This document shows, piece after piece, positions 36,329 through 48,958 of a stretch of 64,000 nt of DNA. How positions within the stretch are numbered: position 1 is the first letter of the stretch; every line of letters starts with the position of its first letter. The notes beneath the pieces were generated by a model. That model was given only the letters and a program-made list of their open reading frames with translations. It did no database searches and was not told the origin of the DNA. The translations under genes were made by a program, and so were the position numbers. Source of the DNA: Coffea arabica (Eukaryota > Streptophyta > Magnoliopsida > Gentianales > Rubiaceae); contig NC_092323.1 in assembly GCF_036785885.1 (NCBI RefSeq), positions 28,714,501-28,778,500 on the forward strand, read 5' to 3'.

Positions 36329-36538
36329 TATTGAATGCATCTGGCAAGTGTTTGAGGAACTGTGATTTAAACATCAATGGTCATGTGCAACATTTGTATA
36401 ATTATTCATTAGAATGCTGATAGGATCATCGTATCAAAAATGTTATGATTTTGGAAGCTATAAGCATCAAAGTCAATTCAAAGTGTTACTTTCTATTGCA
36501 TGGGATTGTAAACTATCCAACATATACCAATGCTGCAG

Positions 36539-37564
36539 GGGAGAAAATGCACTTTTCATCTCCAATGTTTTGAGTGTTGAATAATTTCATCCCTAAAGTT
36601 TCAGTCAAAATATATTTCATCCTTGTAGTTTTGTAATTTTGACAATTTCATCCCTTAATTTCATCTCCAATATTTAGAGTGTTGGACAATTTCGTCCCTA
36701 AAGTTTTAGTTAAAATATATTTCATCATCATAGTTTTGCAATTTCGACTAATTTCATTTGTAAAGTCTTATGCAAACACATTTCATCCTCATAGTTTCAT
36801 AAATTTGAACAATTATGAGCTATTGAATGATTGTTAATCAAGTTGGATTGAATATCATCACATGACAAGCATGTTTTGTTAATAATTGTATTGTTAATAA
36901 TGAATTTGGTCATTGATTAAATTATATAAATAATAATGAGTGTGTTCAGATAAGAGATTTGTTTTAAAAAAAATTGTGATATGATTATGTGAGATAAAAA
37001 ATATAGATTGGATGATAGATAGACAATTTGAAAAACATGCATATGATGCAACAAAACAAAATTTTGAAAATAAATGACAATCTAAACAATTCTTTTTTTC
37101 ACTTTAATATTTTTCTCCAATTGGTTGTAATGGGATTGTTCGAATAATTTCTCCAATTGGTTGTTTCTTTTTCACAACTTCATTTCCTCTCAATCTTTTT
37201 ATTCAATTTGTGATTAAGACCAAAGTGTGGTGGCTGAAAATTTCTTAGTTGTTTTTTTATAAAAGAAAGTGAATTAAAAAAATGATTTTTGAGGTTTTTG
37301 TTGATCCAATGTTTTTTATATTTTACTAACACGCATGCTATTATCAAGTGATGATATTCCGTCCAAATTGCTTGACAATCTATCAATTGTCTTTAGTTAG
37401 TCAAATTTTTGAAACTATGATGGTAAAATATGTTTGCATTAAATTATAGAGACAAAATTGGTCAAAATTATCAAATTATGAGGATGAAATATGTTTTGAC
37501 TAAAACTTTAGAGACGAAATTGTCCAACATCCCAAATAATAGGGATCAAAAGTGCATTTTTCCC
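36539..37564. mobile_element. Mutator-like element with long terminal inverted repeats, 1.03 kb
   Basis: The left end GGGAGAAAATGCACTTTTCA and the right end, read in reverse, GGGAAAAATGCACTTTTGAT, begin imperfect inverted repeats that extend for roughly 300 bp (for example TTGGACAATTTCGTC.CTAAAGTTTTAGT in both arms). It is flanked by AATGCTGCAG (36529-36538) and AATGTTGCAG (37565-37574), a 9-10 bp duplication with one change, as expected for Mutator-like elements. There is no transposase. A MITE of family 1 (about 36944-37096) lies in the middle. Confidence 0.8.
36944..37096 (+). mobile_element. MITE remnant, family 1, nested in the Mutator-like element
   Basis: It starts GTGTGTTCAGATAAGAG and carries TGTGATATGATTATGTGAGA followed by AAAAACATGCATATGATGCA, aligning with the LTR copy near 25166. 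It ends near CAATCTAAACAATTC. The ends are approximate. Confidence 0.5.
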
Positions 37565-37574
37565 AATGTTGCAG

Positions 37575-38354
37575 AGATAAGAAAACAGCATTACATTTGA
37601 ATTGAGTGGTTGAAGGTCATATGTGTATTAAGTTTGACAAATTAAAATTTAAGTTAGGCCCTATTTGATAAGTCAATTTAGTACTTAAATTTAATGGATT
37701 CAAGTCTTTATATGTTCAGATGCGTTTGATAACAAATTATAAAATATCTAAATTAATTAAGTGGCTTTGAATTTTCTGGGTAAAACTTGTCTCCAAAATT
37801 AAGTGATAAACTACTCACTTATCATTGAATATGATATACGCTTAGATATATCAGATTTAGTATTTAACAATTCAATAACTTAATGTATTCAAATTTCGGA
37901 TTTTAGATTTTAAATTTTAGTTTTCAAACTTCTTTTTATCAAAGGCATCCTTAATCAAAGTTTATGCCCTTTCCATTGTGCTCTTTTTTTTTTTTCCCCA
38001 CGCGGAGGATGGGACTTACGAAGCGGAAGAGGATGGGATTTGCGTTTAGGATCTCAAATTTCTAGAGTTGTAGTTTAACTACTGGGAAATGTTAAAAATT
38101 AATTTTGTTTGTAATAAGAAAGACCAAAAAGTTCATATACAGGTAATCAATGACTAGACACTTTGCTTTCTTCCCATGGAACGATAGCACAGTTGAATGG
38201 AATCTGATAATATTTGCCAATATTAAATTAAGCATAATCATAATGCACTAACCGGAAAGCATCGAGGGCCAATGCTTTGTGATCAACCCCGTAGCAAAGA
38301 GATTTTGGTCCTCAATGCATTTTTGCCCTCAACTTTTACTTTTGTCCAAATAGA
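37575..38354. other. Spacer, no gene recognised
   Basis: AT-rich with no recognisable gene. It contains a T-rich run at 37984-37996. Confidence 0.5.
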
Positions 38355-38364
38355 ATAATATTTA

Positions 38365-39733
38365 GGGTTAACTACAAAACCTCCTCCTAAGGTTTACCAA
38401 TTTTGCTATTTATCCCCTGATTTTTTTTCTTCACTTTGCTTCATTAACCGTTGGTCAACTCTAATATTGCATAATGAAAATGTCAAAAAGAACATTGATA
38501 CCCCGAAGGGTTAATTATAGTAAATCCCCTTAAGGTATATTGCAATTTGCACTTTACCTTTTGATATAATTTTCTCTTAATTTGTCTGTTTATCCCTAAA
38601 CCCATTAGTTAACTCTAATATTTTGTATCACTCAAGAGAAATAATGTTTAAAGAAATCAATATCCCTAACATAATAACGACAATTATCATATATTTATGG
38701 ATATAAGCCTTGTTAAATTTTATCCCAATTATTATAGGTTTTTTAGATAGAGGAAAATATCTCGCTCATTTCTTGTGATAAGGGAAAAAAATTATTAGTG
38801 CAAAATTAAACTATGAAACTATTATTAAAGGTCTATAGATTAGGTTTTTTTTGGATTGAAGATTATTTGGCAAATTTTTTTAGAATAATTGCACTTTTTC
38901 TGATTTGATGTTCGTGAGATGAAAAAAGTGGTTTAAAAAAAATAAAAAGATGATTAGGAAATGTATTTATGGTGTAACAAAATTATTTTTTTTTTTAGAA
39001 AAACTTAGCAATCCAAATAATTTTTAATAGCATCTAAGTATAGTATATTAAAAGAACAACCTAGGAAACTTCAATGCCTATATCAACAACGTTTCTCTCT
39101 TTTTTAAGTATTGTCAAAAAAAATGTATACTCCAATGTATAGAATACATCCAAACACTAAAGCAAAAGGTCAGCCATATGCACATTTGCAAAGAGAAACT
39201 AATAATATCTAGACTTTTAAAAATATTTTCACCTTTTAATTTTTCAATAACAATTATTTCCTATTATTATGTCAAATTAACAAGATATTCTCCTCGATCT
39301 AAAAAAAAGTGTAACTATGACATGAAATTTAACTAGGACCATATCTATAAAAAAAATATTTTCTTAATTACTATCTTAAGAATATTGATTTTTAGACATT
39401 ATTTGTCCCAGATGTTATCAAATATTAAAGTTTAATAAGGGTTTTAGTAATAAACAAACAAATTGAGAAAAGTTGATGTTCGTGGATAAAGTGAAAAATA
39501 AGCTACACTATGAGGGGATTTATTGTAGTTAACTCTTAGAGATATAAATGCCTTTTTGACATTATCATTACACAATATTATAGTTAATTAATGAGTTAGG
39601 AGATAAAGTGAGGAAAAAAAATGTTGGGAGATAAAGCACAAAAAAAGGACTAGATGTGCCGTTACGGCAAAAAAAAAAAGAAAAAAGATAAAGCGCAAGA
39701 ATGGCTATACTTTAGGGGGAGTTTTACTGATTA
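38365..39733. mobile_element. Mutator-like element with long, internally repeated inverted ends, 1.37 kb
   Basis: A perfect 10-bp duplication ATAATATTTA flanks it (38355-38364, 39734-39743). The left end GGGTTAACTACAAAACCTCC pairs with the right end read in reverse, TAATCAGTAAAACTCCCCCT. The arms stay similar for about 200 bp or more (shared ATAATG.AAATGTCAAAAAG). A second terminus-like motif, GGGTTAATTATAGTAAATCC, occurs 150 bp inside the left arm (38519) with its inverse near 39515 in the right arm. A family 1 MITE is nested at about 38852-39026. No coding sequence is present. Confidence 0.75.
38852..39026 (+). mobile_element. MITE remnant, family 1, nested
   Basis: Starts near TTTTTTTGGATTGAAGATTA, carries GCACTTTTTCTGATTTGATG then CGTGAGAT, and ends near AGCAATCCAAATAATTTTTA. 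It aligns with the other three copies in the window. Confidence 0.5.
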
Positions 39734-39743
39734 ATAATATTTA

Positions 39744-42700
39744 ATGTGAAGAATATGCTTCTCGTTGACTAGATTTGCGCTTTTACATGAGGCAGAGTTG
39801 CTTCAAATTAAATCCTCTATTTGGATTATGGGTTTGTAAAAGAAAATAGAAATGAAAACAAAATTAAAAAAGAAAGTGCAATTCGACTAAATAATTACCA
39901 ATTACATTGAAAGTTCAAGAATTTGGTATTTTTTTTAAAATATTTGATAATTAGAGTTCATAGAATGTTGGGAATTTGAGTCATTGGGTCATAACTACAA
40001 ATATTTTACCATTTTTGACTGATTAACCACCAAATGCACCAAAAAAAGGAAATTAGGGAAAAAAAAAAGGAGTGAAGTTAACAAAATATGTAAAGAAAAA
40101 GTAAGTTGGAAAATACTGGTTAGTAATTCAAGTGCTACATAGTTTTTTATCCTTTTCTTTTTATAATTGCTTCAAACAAAATTTCTTTGTTTCCATTTGA
40201 TCACTTCACAAATTTTCGAAAAACTTTTCACCTTGAGATCAAGAAGCATAGAAAATGCAAAATTATACATAGTCAATGGTCAATAAGGTACGTAGCTTAT
40301 CAAGTTGCAACATTGCAAGGTGACAATTTAGGTGACAAGAACGGGTTTGCGTAGAAATTAAGTAATTGATATAATTGGATTCACCTATCTGTACCAATAC
40401 AAATAAATAAGTCAAAAATGATCCAGGTAACCCAAGCATCTATGCCCCTTTTTTTTAATTTTTTTACAAACTTATCTAAATTTATTTATAAACTCAATTA
40501 TCAATTTATAGCACCCTTCGAGTTTTGACCCAATTCCTATTTTTGAATATTAATCAATAATACATTAATACCCATCAAGTCCAATTACAATTTTATCCCG
40601 CTTAATATGTTGCAATATCAATTTCTACTTGATAAATTGAACTATAAAAATACAAAAATTTGAACTAAATATTATGCAAAAAATTTCATGATTTTGATTT
40701 TGATTTGCAATTGCAAAGAATTACAATCATAGTACTCGGCATTGCCTGGATTGATCGGTACACATGGTACAATACAAGAAGAAATAAATGATCAAGAATC
40801 TGATCACATAATTCATGCTGAGAACCATGTTTTCATAACAACAAAATGTGGCTACTCCTTTTCCTGGAAGGGGGATAGGTTAATATCACTTTTTCCCGGC
40901 AAAAAGTAAAAATTTTAGTGACTGAGAAGTAGGGAATTTACCAGCAGAGAGCACAATAGCTCAACAGTACCAGCTATCCAAACTATAGCATCTGATCAGT
41001 ATTACACCAAAGAACTAGGCTACTAGACATTGATAGAAAGACAACAAAACCAAAAGAGCCCGCCATTCATACTTTCACATCTTCACCTGCTTCAGTTACC
41101 ATTGGGGAAAGCCCAACTCCATGAGCAACTCCCAATTTTCATTCCGTCTAGGAACGGCTGTCCAAGAAACAACCAATTCTCAGAAGCCATCAGTGATATC
41201 AAGTACTAAACGTGCATGTTTCTTCTCAAAGAAAAAGTCCTTTTTTTTTTCTCTCCATTGATCAAGAATTTCTTTTGACAAGAGGGGGATCAGAACAAAA
41301 GCTTCATGTTGACTTAGTCCATTCCATGCAGCTTTAACTCAAAAAGCTTTAGATGGTAATATGCAATATAGATGTAGCATCTTCCTATTACATTCAGGTT
41401 TGCTGCCATTTCATCAATTCAGTTGTATTTTTTTCAACTGGACAATGAATGAAAACTTCGATTCCTCAGCTTAGTTTTTCTGCACAATATGTTTCGGTGA
41501 CTTTTTTCGAATCAAGCTTCGATTTTATGAGTCATTTATGAATACACTGATACATCCTCTAGATGCACTTGTACTTTCATGATGGGAAATGCCGAATGCT
41601 TCACATTTCAGACCAAAGAAAGAATCCAGGATGCCTCCTCAGTTGCTTCTTGCACAGAAACAAATCCCAAACTGCCAAATCTCAGTGGAAGTCCTATATC
41701 ATTCGAAATAAGATCCGCGCTTCGACCTGCAAAACAGGACCAATTCCTTCGTTTCCTCACACAACACTTCCAAATCCCTCACCAAACTCCTTGATTCCTT
41801 TTCCCTGGTGCTTTACCCCTGCAAGTCTGCAACCAAACGTGAGAAACATATTCCAAGGGTCTATGTTACAAGTAGCAGCCATCTCCAATTTTCTATGTTG
41901 CTCTGACTAAAATACATAGATGGAACTGATGAGCGTCACAGAAGATTTCAGAAATTCGGATGATATATAGATTATTCTCATCAAGATTATTCCAGATCAA
42001 CTCCAAACAGGGGAATAAAAAACATGGAGAGCATATTAGAAGAAACAGCATGTGATAGACAATGTCATGACCATGCTTGTCGCTGCAATCACAAGAGAAT
42101 TCTGAACCTACAAATATTCAATTCAAGGAACACATGAATAGCACTCTAAAACTATCCTAATGAGTGGAATCCCCCTCTGCAAAATCAGCACCATAGGCTT
42201 CATTATTGTCATCCAATAAAGGAAATACTATCTGCTAAAATCAAACTAAAAAATTCACTTCCTTTGCAAAAAATTCATCTATCCAAATGCTTGGGTTTCA
42301 TAAGTACATTTTTTACATTTGCATCCCTCAAGAATATCTTCACATGTCAATCATCCACCTGCAACAGTACAGAAATATATTTCACTACCAATGAACAAAC
42401 AAGAACAAAGATGGTCAATTTGAAAAAGATTTCGTGGAGGATTTTAACTACCTCAAATGAATTGTTCGCATGCCCTCACTCTCCTTTCCTTGTAAACTTG
42501 CTCTGTGTACCCTGCTTCCTTCTGCTACCATTTGGCAAGAAAAATTGCTAAAGTAGATCTTCAGCTAGCCAGGAGGGAATTGGACCTTCAACTCCAGTAA
42601 ATCTGCTAAAAAGAGATAAAACAGAGTGATTTTCCTGGTACAGAACTTTTAAGAATTTTTTAAACCATCTAGGAAAAAATATGCAATAATTTACCAACTA

Positions 42701-42793
42701 GTCCAAGCTTAGGCCTCTTTCGGGAGTAGCAGTCAAAACAGAAGCCATTGCATGTATAATCAGGGCGAATATAACAGACACATTAAATACATG
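39744..42793. other. Intergenic; possible 3'-exon remnants at its right end
   Basis: 39744-40740 is very AT-rich with nothing recognisable. From about 40740 to 42790 base composition is more balanced and could hold exons or untranslated sequence of a minus-strand gene. On the minus strand, 42690-42797 is open in one frame ending TATPERGLSLD and stop, behind a pyrimidine-rich acceptor-like sequence that lies across the copia 2 insertion at 47613. No domain is recognised and no gene model is proposed. Confidence 0.3.
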
Positions 42794-42798
42794 AACTC

Positions 42799-43058
42799 TA
42801 TTGAATATATCTAGATACGTGTGATATATTATACGTCAATTATAGGGATTAGATAGCCTGATTATTAGCCTTATTATCCTAGTTTAATTATAGGAAGTAG
42901 ATAGCTAATTATTCTAGCTTGATTTTAGGATCTTGATAGCTTGATTTTAGGATCTAGATTATTTCAATCTTGTATATATATGTCAGTTGTACTACTCACA
43001 TATAAAAGGGAAGGAATGTCATCCCAAAACAACTTCCTCTCTTGCTTCTTCTCTTTCA
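42799..43058 (+). repeat. 5' LTR of copia element 2
   Basis: 260 bp, TATTGAATATATC...TCTCTTTCA. The canonical TG start is TA here. It contains a TATA-like ACATATAAAAGGG near 42998, about 60 bp before its end, a plausible promoter for the element. Confidence 0.95.
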
Positions 43059-43070
43059 TGGTATCAGAGC
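43059..43070 (+). other. Primer-binding site (tRNA-iMet) of copia element 2
   Basis: TGGTATCAGAGC immediately follows the LTR end TTTCA and is complementary to the initiator tRNA-Met 3' end. Confidence 0.95.
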
Positions 43071-43150
43071 TAGTGAGAAAAAAGAAATTCGTTTTCTAAT
43101 CATCCCACCCGGTGATTTTACCCGGTGATTTTCTTTAACCCAATATCATT

Positions 43151-44130
43151 ATGTCTACATCCGATACATCTATAACATCTACATCTAAATTCACAACTCC
43201 TCTCATGGCCAATCCATCTATTACTGGTTCTACTATTATTACTACCGAAAAACTAAAAGGCCGTAACTACTCTACTTGGGCTGCTAACGTTGAGCTATGG
43301 TTTATGGGACAAGGATATAAAGATCATCTTACTACTAAACCTGATGATACTATGACTGATCCATCCAAGTGGGAGCGAATCGATGTTCAATTGTGTAGCA
43401 TGCTTTGGCAGACCATTGATTCTTCACTAAAGCAAATTTTCCGTCCACATAAGACTTGCTTTAGTGTTTGGGAGCAGGCCAAAGCATTATACACTAATGA
43501 TATATCTCGAGTTTATGCTATTTGTTCTGATTTGATGAGTCTCATTGCACCTCGAAAACTTGATATGCCTATGAGTTCTTACTTAGGCAGAATTCAAGGG
43601 GTCCTTTCCGATTTCAATGAGTTGCTACCCCCTGCTGCAACTCAACAGGAACAACTCTCTCAGCGAGGTACATTTGTTATGCTTTTGGCTCTCTTTGGAT
43701 TACCTGCAGAATATTCTACCATTCGTGATCAGATTCTTGCTAGCCCCACAATTCCTACTTTGTCTCAAGCTTTTTCACGGCTGTTACGGCTCCCTGATGA
43801 ATCAAAATCATCTTCAGAGACTATCGTTGTTGATTCATCAGCTTTGGCATCTCAATCCAGGCAAAGAGGAGTCGTGGACGTGGCCGTGGTCGAGGTGGTT
43901 ATAATGGTAACAAAAATCGACCCAACTGTGACTATTGTAAAAAGGTTGGCCACACAAAAGATCGGTGTTGGCTCTTGCATGGACGTCCTCCCCAACAAGT
44001 GGCAAATATTGTTCAATTTGAACCTTGCCCAAGTTCAAAACCAACTCTCAAGCCCGAGTATGAAGATTTTGTGAAATGGTTTACAGCCAAACAGTCTTCC
44101 ACACCTACTGCCTCAGTTGTACACACTAGT
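43151..44130 (+). pseudogene. copia 2 gag, frameshifted before the zinc knuckle
   Basis: The ATG at 43151 opens a frame with the copia gag pattern (ITTEKLKGRNYSTWAANVELW, about residues 29-49; WETIDSSL-type middle; UBN2 helices). About 240 codons in, near 43865, the reading switches by one base: the continuing Arg/Gly-rich stretch (RSRGRGRGRGG) and the CCHC knuckle CDYCKKVGHTKDRC lie in another frame. The uninterrupted frame therefore runs on to 44074 as nonsense. A one-base indel is the simplest reason. Gag would form the particle in the cytoplasm. Confidence 0.9.
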
Positions 44131-47100
44131 TATGTTAGCGCGTGTGTCTCTCAATCTCCATCTCTTGGCCCATGGGTTTTAGATTCTGCTGCCACAGATC
44201 ATATTTCTGATAATCCACAACTTTTCTCTTCACTCCATAGTTCTACTTCCCTACCCAATATTACTCTTGCTAATGGCTCACAAACCCAAGCTAAAGGGAT
44301 TGGCAAGGCTAACCCTCTACCTTCTGTGCCTCTCGATTCTGTTCTTTTTATACCCAATTGTCCTTTTAGTTTAGTATCTGTTCGTCGTTTGTATCGTTCT
44401 CTTAACTGCTTAGTTACATTTGATGAGGAATCTATAATTTTACAGGATCGAGGTACGGGGCGGACGACTGGCACAGGGCGTGAGTCTCAGGGACTTTACC
44501 ATCTGTCTTTACCAACACCAGTATCTTGTTCTGCCGTAGATGATCCTCTGCTAATCCATAGGCGTTTGGGTCATCCAAGTTTAAATAAATTTCGAAAGAT
44601 GGTGCCATCTATTACTATGTCTTCCTTAGAGTGTGCATCATGTCAGCTTGGAAAACACACTCGTAGTCATTTTCTGAAAAAGGCTAATAGTAGAGCTCAA
44701 TCTCTATTTTCTTTGGTCCATACTGATGTTTGGGGACCGAGTCGTGTTATTTCTACTTTAGGTTTTTAGTATTTTGTCACTTTCATTGATGATTATTCTC
44801 GTTGTACCGGGGTGTTTCTTATGAAAAATAGATCTGAAGTATTTTCTATTTTTCAAAGTCGTCTCTAAAATTCAAACACAATTTGGTGTTTCCATAAAAA
44901 TCTTACGTAGTGATAATGCACATGAGTATTTCTCCACCTCTTTCAAGTCCTTTATGGAGTCTAAAGGGATCATTCATCAATCATCATGTTCTCACACCTC
45001 ACAACAAAATAGGATTGCTGAAAGGAAAAATAGACATTTGGTTGAAACAGCACGTACTTTACTTCTTCATGCAAATGTTCCGTTACGTTTTTGGGGGGAT
45101 GCCATTCTCACTGCATGTTATTTGATTAATCGCATGCCATCATCTGTCCTTAAGGATCAAGTTCCTTACTCTCTTGTATATCCTAATGCTCCACTATTTT
45201 CTATTTCCCCTCGTACATGGCTGTACATGTTTTGTACATGATTGCACTCCTGGAAAAGATAAGCTGTCTTCATGTGCTGTCAAATGTGTATTTTTTGGGT
45301 ACTCTCAAACACAAAAAGGGTACAAATGTTTTTCTCTTGATCTTAGACGATACAGCATCTCTGCAGATGTTACGTTCTTTGAGTCTACTCCTTTCTTTCA
45401 GCTTAACAAGTCTGAGCATTCTACAATCACAGAGGATCTTCCTGTTTCTACTTATTTTGTTCCTCTTACTCATGACACTGACATTAGTCAGCCTCCTAAA
45501 GAGTCTTTACCTTCACCCGCATCACCACCATTGCTCACTTACCAGAGACGCAATGTAAGGAATTGTCCTACTACAGTTCCAGATAATGGTGTTGGAGAAT
45601 CTGCTGATGTCCCTGATGCCTCACGAACTATTCCAAGTTCGTCACCTACCACGATCTCCTCTCCAGCCAGCCCACCCATTGCTGTCCGCAAAGGTATTCG
45701 TTCCACTCGCAATCAATGTCCCAACTATACTTGTCTCAATTATCAGTGCGTGTTTTCATCCTATTATGCCTTTTTGTCCTCTTTGTCGTCCATGTCTGTT
45801 CCTAAAACTATAGGTGAGGCTATGTCCACTCTGGGTGGCGTCAGGCAATGATAGATGAAATGGCTGCTCTTCACTCTAATTCCACTTGGGAGCTGGTCCC
45901 ACTCCCACTTAGTAAATCAACTGTTGGTTGTCGTTGGATTTATACTGTTAAAGTTGGTCCGGATGGTCAAATTGATCGTCTTAAAGCTCGTCTAGTAGCT
46001 AAGGGTTATACTCAAATTTTTGGTCTGGATTATACTGACACCTTTTCTCCAATGGCCAAGATGTCTTCTATTCGTCTCATCTTATCTCTTTCTGCTGTTC
46101 ATCATTGGCCTTTGCACCAATTAGACATCAAGAATGCATTCCTTCATGGTGCATTGCAGGAGGAAGTTATATGGATCAACCACCTGGTTTTGTTATTCAG
46201 GGGAAGTCTAGTGGAATGGTTTGTCGACTAAAACGTGTACTCTATGGTCTCAAACAATCTCCTCGGGCTTGGTTTGGACGCTTTCGTGATGTTGTCCAAA
46301 AATATGGCATGATTTGTAGTGAGACTGATCATTCAGTGTTTTATCGTCATTCTTCGTCACAAGGTAGCATTTATCTTGTCGTTTATGTCGATGGTATTAT
46401 TATCATTGGACAGGATCATGATGAAATTGCACAGTTAAAGAACCACCTTTTTGGCCATTTCCAGACGAAAGATTTGGGCAAGCTTCGTTATTTCTTGGGT
46501 ATCGAAGTTGCCCAATCCAAAGAAGGCGTTGTTATTTGCCAACGAAAATATGCATTGGACATTTTGGAGAAGGCAGGCATGTCAAATGCTAAGCCTGTCG
46601 AAACTCCAATGGATCCCAATATTAAATTATTTCCAGGACAGGGGGAGCCACTTAAGGATCCTGGAAAGTATCGTAGGCTTGTGGGACGGTTGAACTATCT
46701 TACAGTAACACGTCCTGACATATCTTTTTTTATCTCAGTGATCAGTCAGTTTTTAGATTCCCCGTGTGATACTCATTGGAATGCAGCTATCCGCATTCTC
46801 AAATATATCAAAGGAGCACCTGGCCAAGGATTGTTGTATACTGATAAAGGAAACATGCAAGTAATTGGTTACACTGATGCAGATTGGACAGGATCACCTA
46901 TTGATCGTTGTTCTACCATAGGCTATTGTATTCTGGTTGGTGGCAACTTAATATCTTGGAAAAGTAAAAAACAAGATGTGGTTGCTAGATCCAGTGCTGA
47001 GGCTGAGTATCGAGCCATGGCTATGGCTACCTGTGAGCTAATATGGCTTAAACAATTACTCAATGAGTTGAATTTGGGGACTAGTGACCCAATGAAGTTG

Positions 47101-47340
47101 ATTTGTGATAATCAAGCTGCACTCCACATTGCCTCCAATCCAGTCTTTCATGAGAGGACTAAGCACATGGAAGTTGATTGCCATTTTGTTAGAGAAAAAT
47201 TGATCTCCAAAGTTATTGAGATGGGTTTCGTTAATTCAAGTGATCAACTTGCAGATTTTCTTACCAAGTCCCTAAGAGGTCCTCGTATAAAATATATATG
47301 TGGCAAGCTTGGTGCATATGATTTGTATGCTCCAACTTGA
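44131..47340 (+). pseudogene. copia 2 pol (protease, integrase, RT, RNase H), broken
   Basis: In order: protease with VLDSAATDH; GAG-pre-integrase with HRRLGHPS and CASCQLGKHTR; integrase HTDVWGPSRV, then a TAG stop at 44767, FIDDYSR, a frame change near 44865, and QQNRIAERKNRHLVETART; GYSQTQKGYKCF; RT from [10 protein letters not shown] to YVDGIIIIG, where the catalytic YVDD has become YVDG; and RNase H with KKQDVVARSSAEAEYRAMA and DNQAAL. Further frame changes fall near 45215, 45850 and 46165. From 46170 to the stop at 47340 the frame is open. The loss of the second RT Asp alone should abolish activity. Confidence 0.93.
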
Positions 47341-47347
47341 GGGGGAG

Positions 47348-47607
47348 TGTTGAATATATCTAGATACGTGTGATATATTATACATCAATTATAGGGATTA
47401 GATAGCCTAATTATTAGCCCGATTATCCTAGTTTAATTATAGGAAGTAGATAGCTAATTATTCTAGCTTGATTTTAGGATCTTGATAGCTTCATTTTTGG
47501 ATCTAAATTATTTCAATCTTGTATATATATCTCAGTTGTACTACTCACATATAAAAGGGAAGGAATGTCATCCCAAAACAACTTCCTCTCTTGCTTCTTC
47601 TCTTTCA
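47348..47607 (+). repeat. 3' LTR of copia element 2
   Basis: 260 bp, TGTTGAATATATC...TCTCTTTCA, with canonical TG...CA ends. Confidence 0.96.
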
Positions 47608-47612
47608 AACTC

Positions 47613-48958
47613 TAATAAAAAAGTAAACCAAGATTGCGAAGAGCAATAGTAAGCAGTAAGGATAAAACTATAGTTTACTAAATAAAAGAACCCAAACTAC
47701 TAAATGAGTATATTCGATTCGAGGAAATAGGGATTCAGAGACTATTGTTTATTGAGATAAGTTTGACCAATAGGATTGAGAAGAAAGAAACCTATCTCTA
47801 TGGGCTACAACAATTCAATCTCTAGTCCGGGCCAGAAAATGAACAGAACACTAGTGTATAGGAAAGCTAATGCATGGGAGTACATAACATGAAAGCCACA
47901 AAGAATGAAAATAAAAGCATGACAAGTAATAGAAGATAACATATGGCTAAAAATAGCGGCACTCAGGACAGGATCGGATCAGCTTACTTGCATGTGACAC
48001 CAGTGCCAAGATGCATTTATTTCATTTTAACTGCCCAATCCACATAAACTCGACCAGATGCACCTAATTTATTTTATAGCCCCACATACATCAGCATCTA
48101 CAAAATCATTGCCTAAAAGCCAACCCATTTTATTTCTCTTTCTCGTTTTCCAAAGCATACAGATACCAGATACCAAAACAAATGAAACTAGACATGAATT
48201 AAACCCATGTCAAAGAGAACCAAATATAGAATCTTTTTTGACACTCTGAGACACATATAACCACTCCGCTTTCATCATATTCACAATCATGGTTTCAAAT
48301 TTTTGCATTGCAGCCTTTGTTCCAGAATCATAGATACCAAAACTAGCTACAATCCAACCATATCAATGCAATGTGCTAGCAAATGAAAGCTATCACTCAA
48401 ATGGACTTTCATATACTAAGAATGAATTTGCCTAACCTTGAAATGCCCATAGTCTATTTTAAATGCTAATGCCTGGAACAAATTCGAAGCAAACTGGAAA
48501 AGCACTGCAAATTCAAAGAAGAAAAAGAACAGACCATAAAACCACTGAAAATTCAACTAAGAAAAAGTGGCAGACCACAAGTATTTCGCTTGAGGCAATG
48601 CTTTGTGATGCCTTGGAATGGTGCAACTGTACTTGTCTGAGGCCTTCTTTCTCCGGCTATGTTTGGCGTGTAAGAAGTTGCTTACATGATAATTATTTTA
48701 AAAAAGATCACTAAGATCAGCCTCTATGATATCAAATTGCACTTAAGCTAGCTAATTAACAAGCATGAGTAAAAGTAAACCTGATTTATGCATTTGATCT
48801 TTAGCTCCATTGATGATATAACCATCAAGGAAGTCAGTCAATTTAAAGCAACAGTCCCCGTAATCAATAGCATTTACGAGAGCTATATAGCATAGCCTTT
48901 CACGTTATTAAGTGTCCTAATACAAAAGTAAAATTTAAGGTATAGCAACTCAGAGATG
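47613..48958. other. Spacer; no gene established
   Basis: Mostly AT-rich. On the minus strand 48436-48503 is bounded by TTTGCAG and AAG/GTTAGG and is open in one frame (LFQFASNLFQALAFKIDYGH), so it could be an exon, but 68 open bases can occur by chance. I recognise no domain. Confidence 0.35.

Larger units (their letters stand above)
42799..47607 (+). mobile_element. Ty1-copia retrotransposon 2, full-length but decayed
   Basis: 260-bp LTRs (42799-43058 and 47348-47607) enclose gag, protease, integrase, RT and RNase H on the plus strand. A perfect 5-bp duplication AACTC flanks it (42794-42798, 47608-47612). The primer-binding site TGGTATCAGAGC (43059-43070) directly follows the 5' LTR, and a polypurine tract GAGGGGGAG directly precedes the 3' LTR. 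The LTRs differ at about ten of 260 positions by eye, including TG changed to TA at the very start of the 5' LTR. Confidence 0.96.

Noticed and set aside
41563-41910. 115-codon plus-strand frame in a less AT-rich region
   Set aside because: No recognisable domain, an overlapping alternative frame and no clear splice context. It could equally be untranslated sequence.
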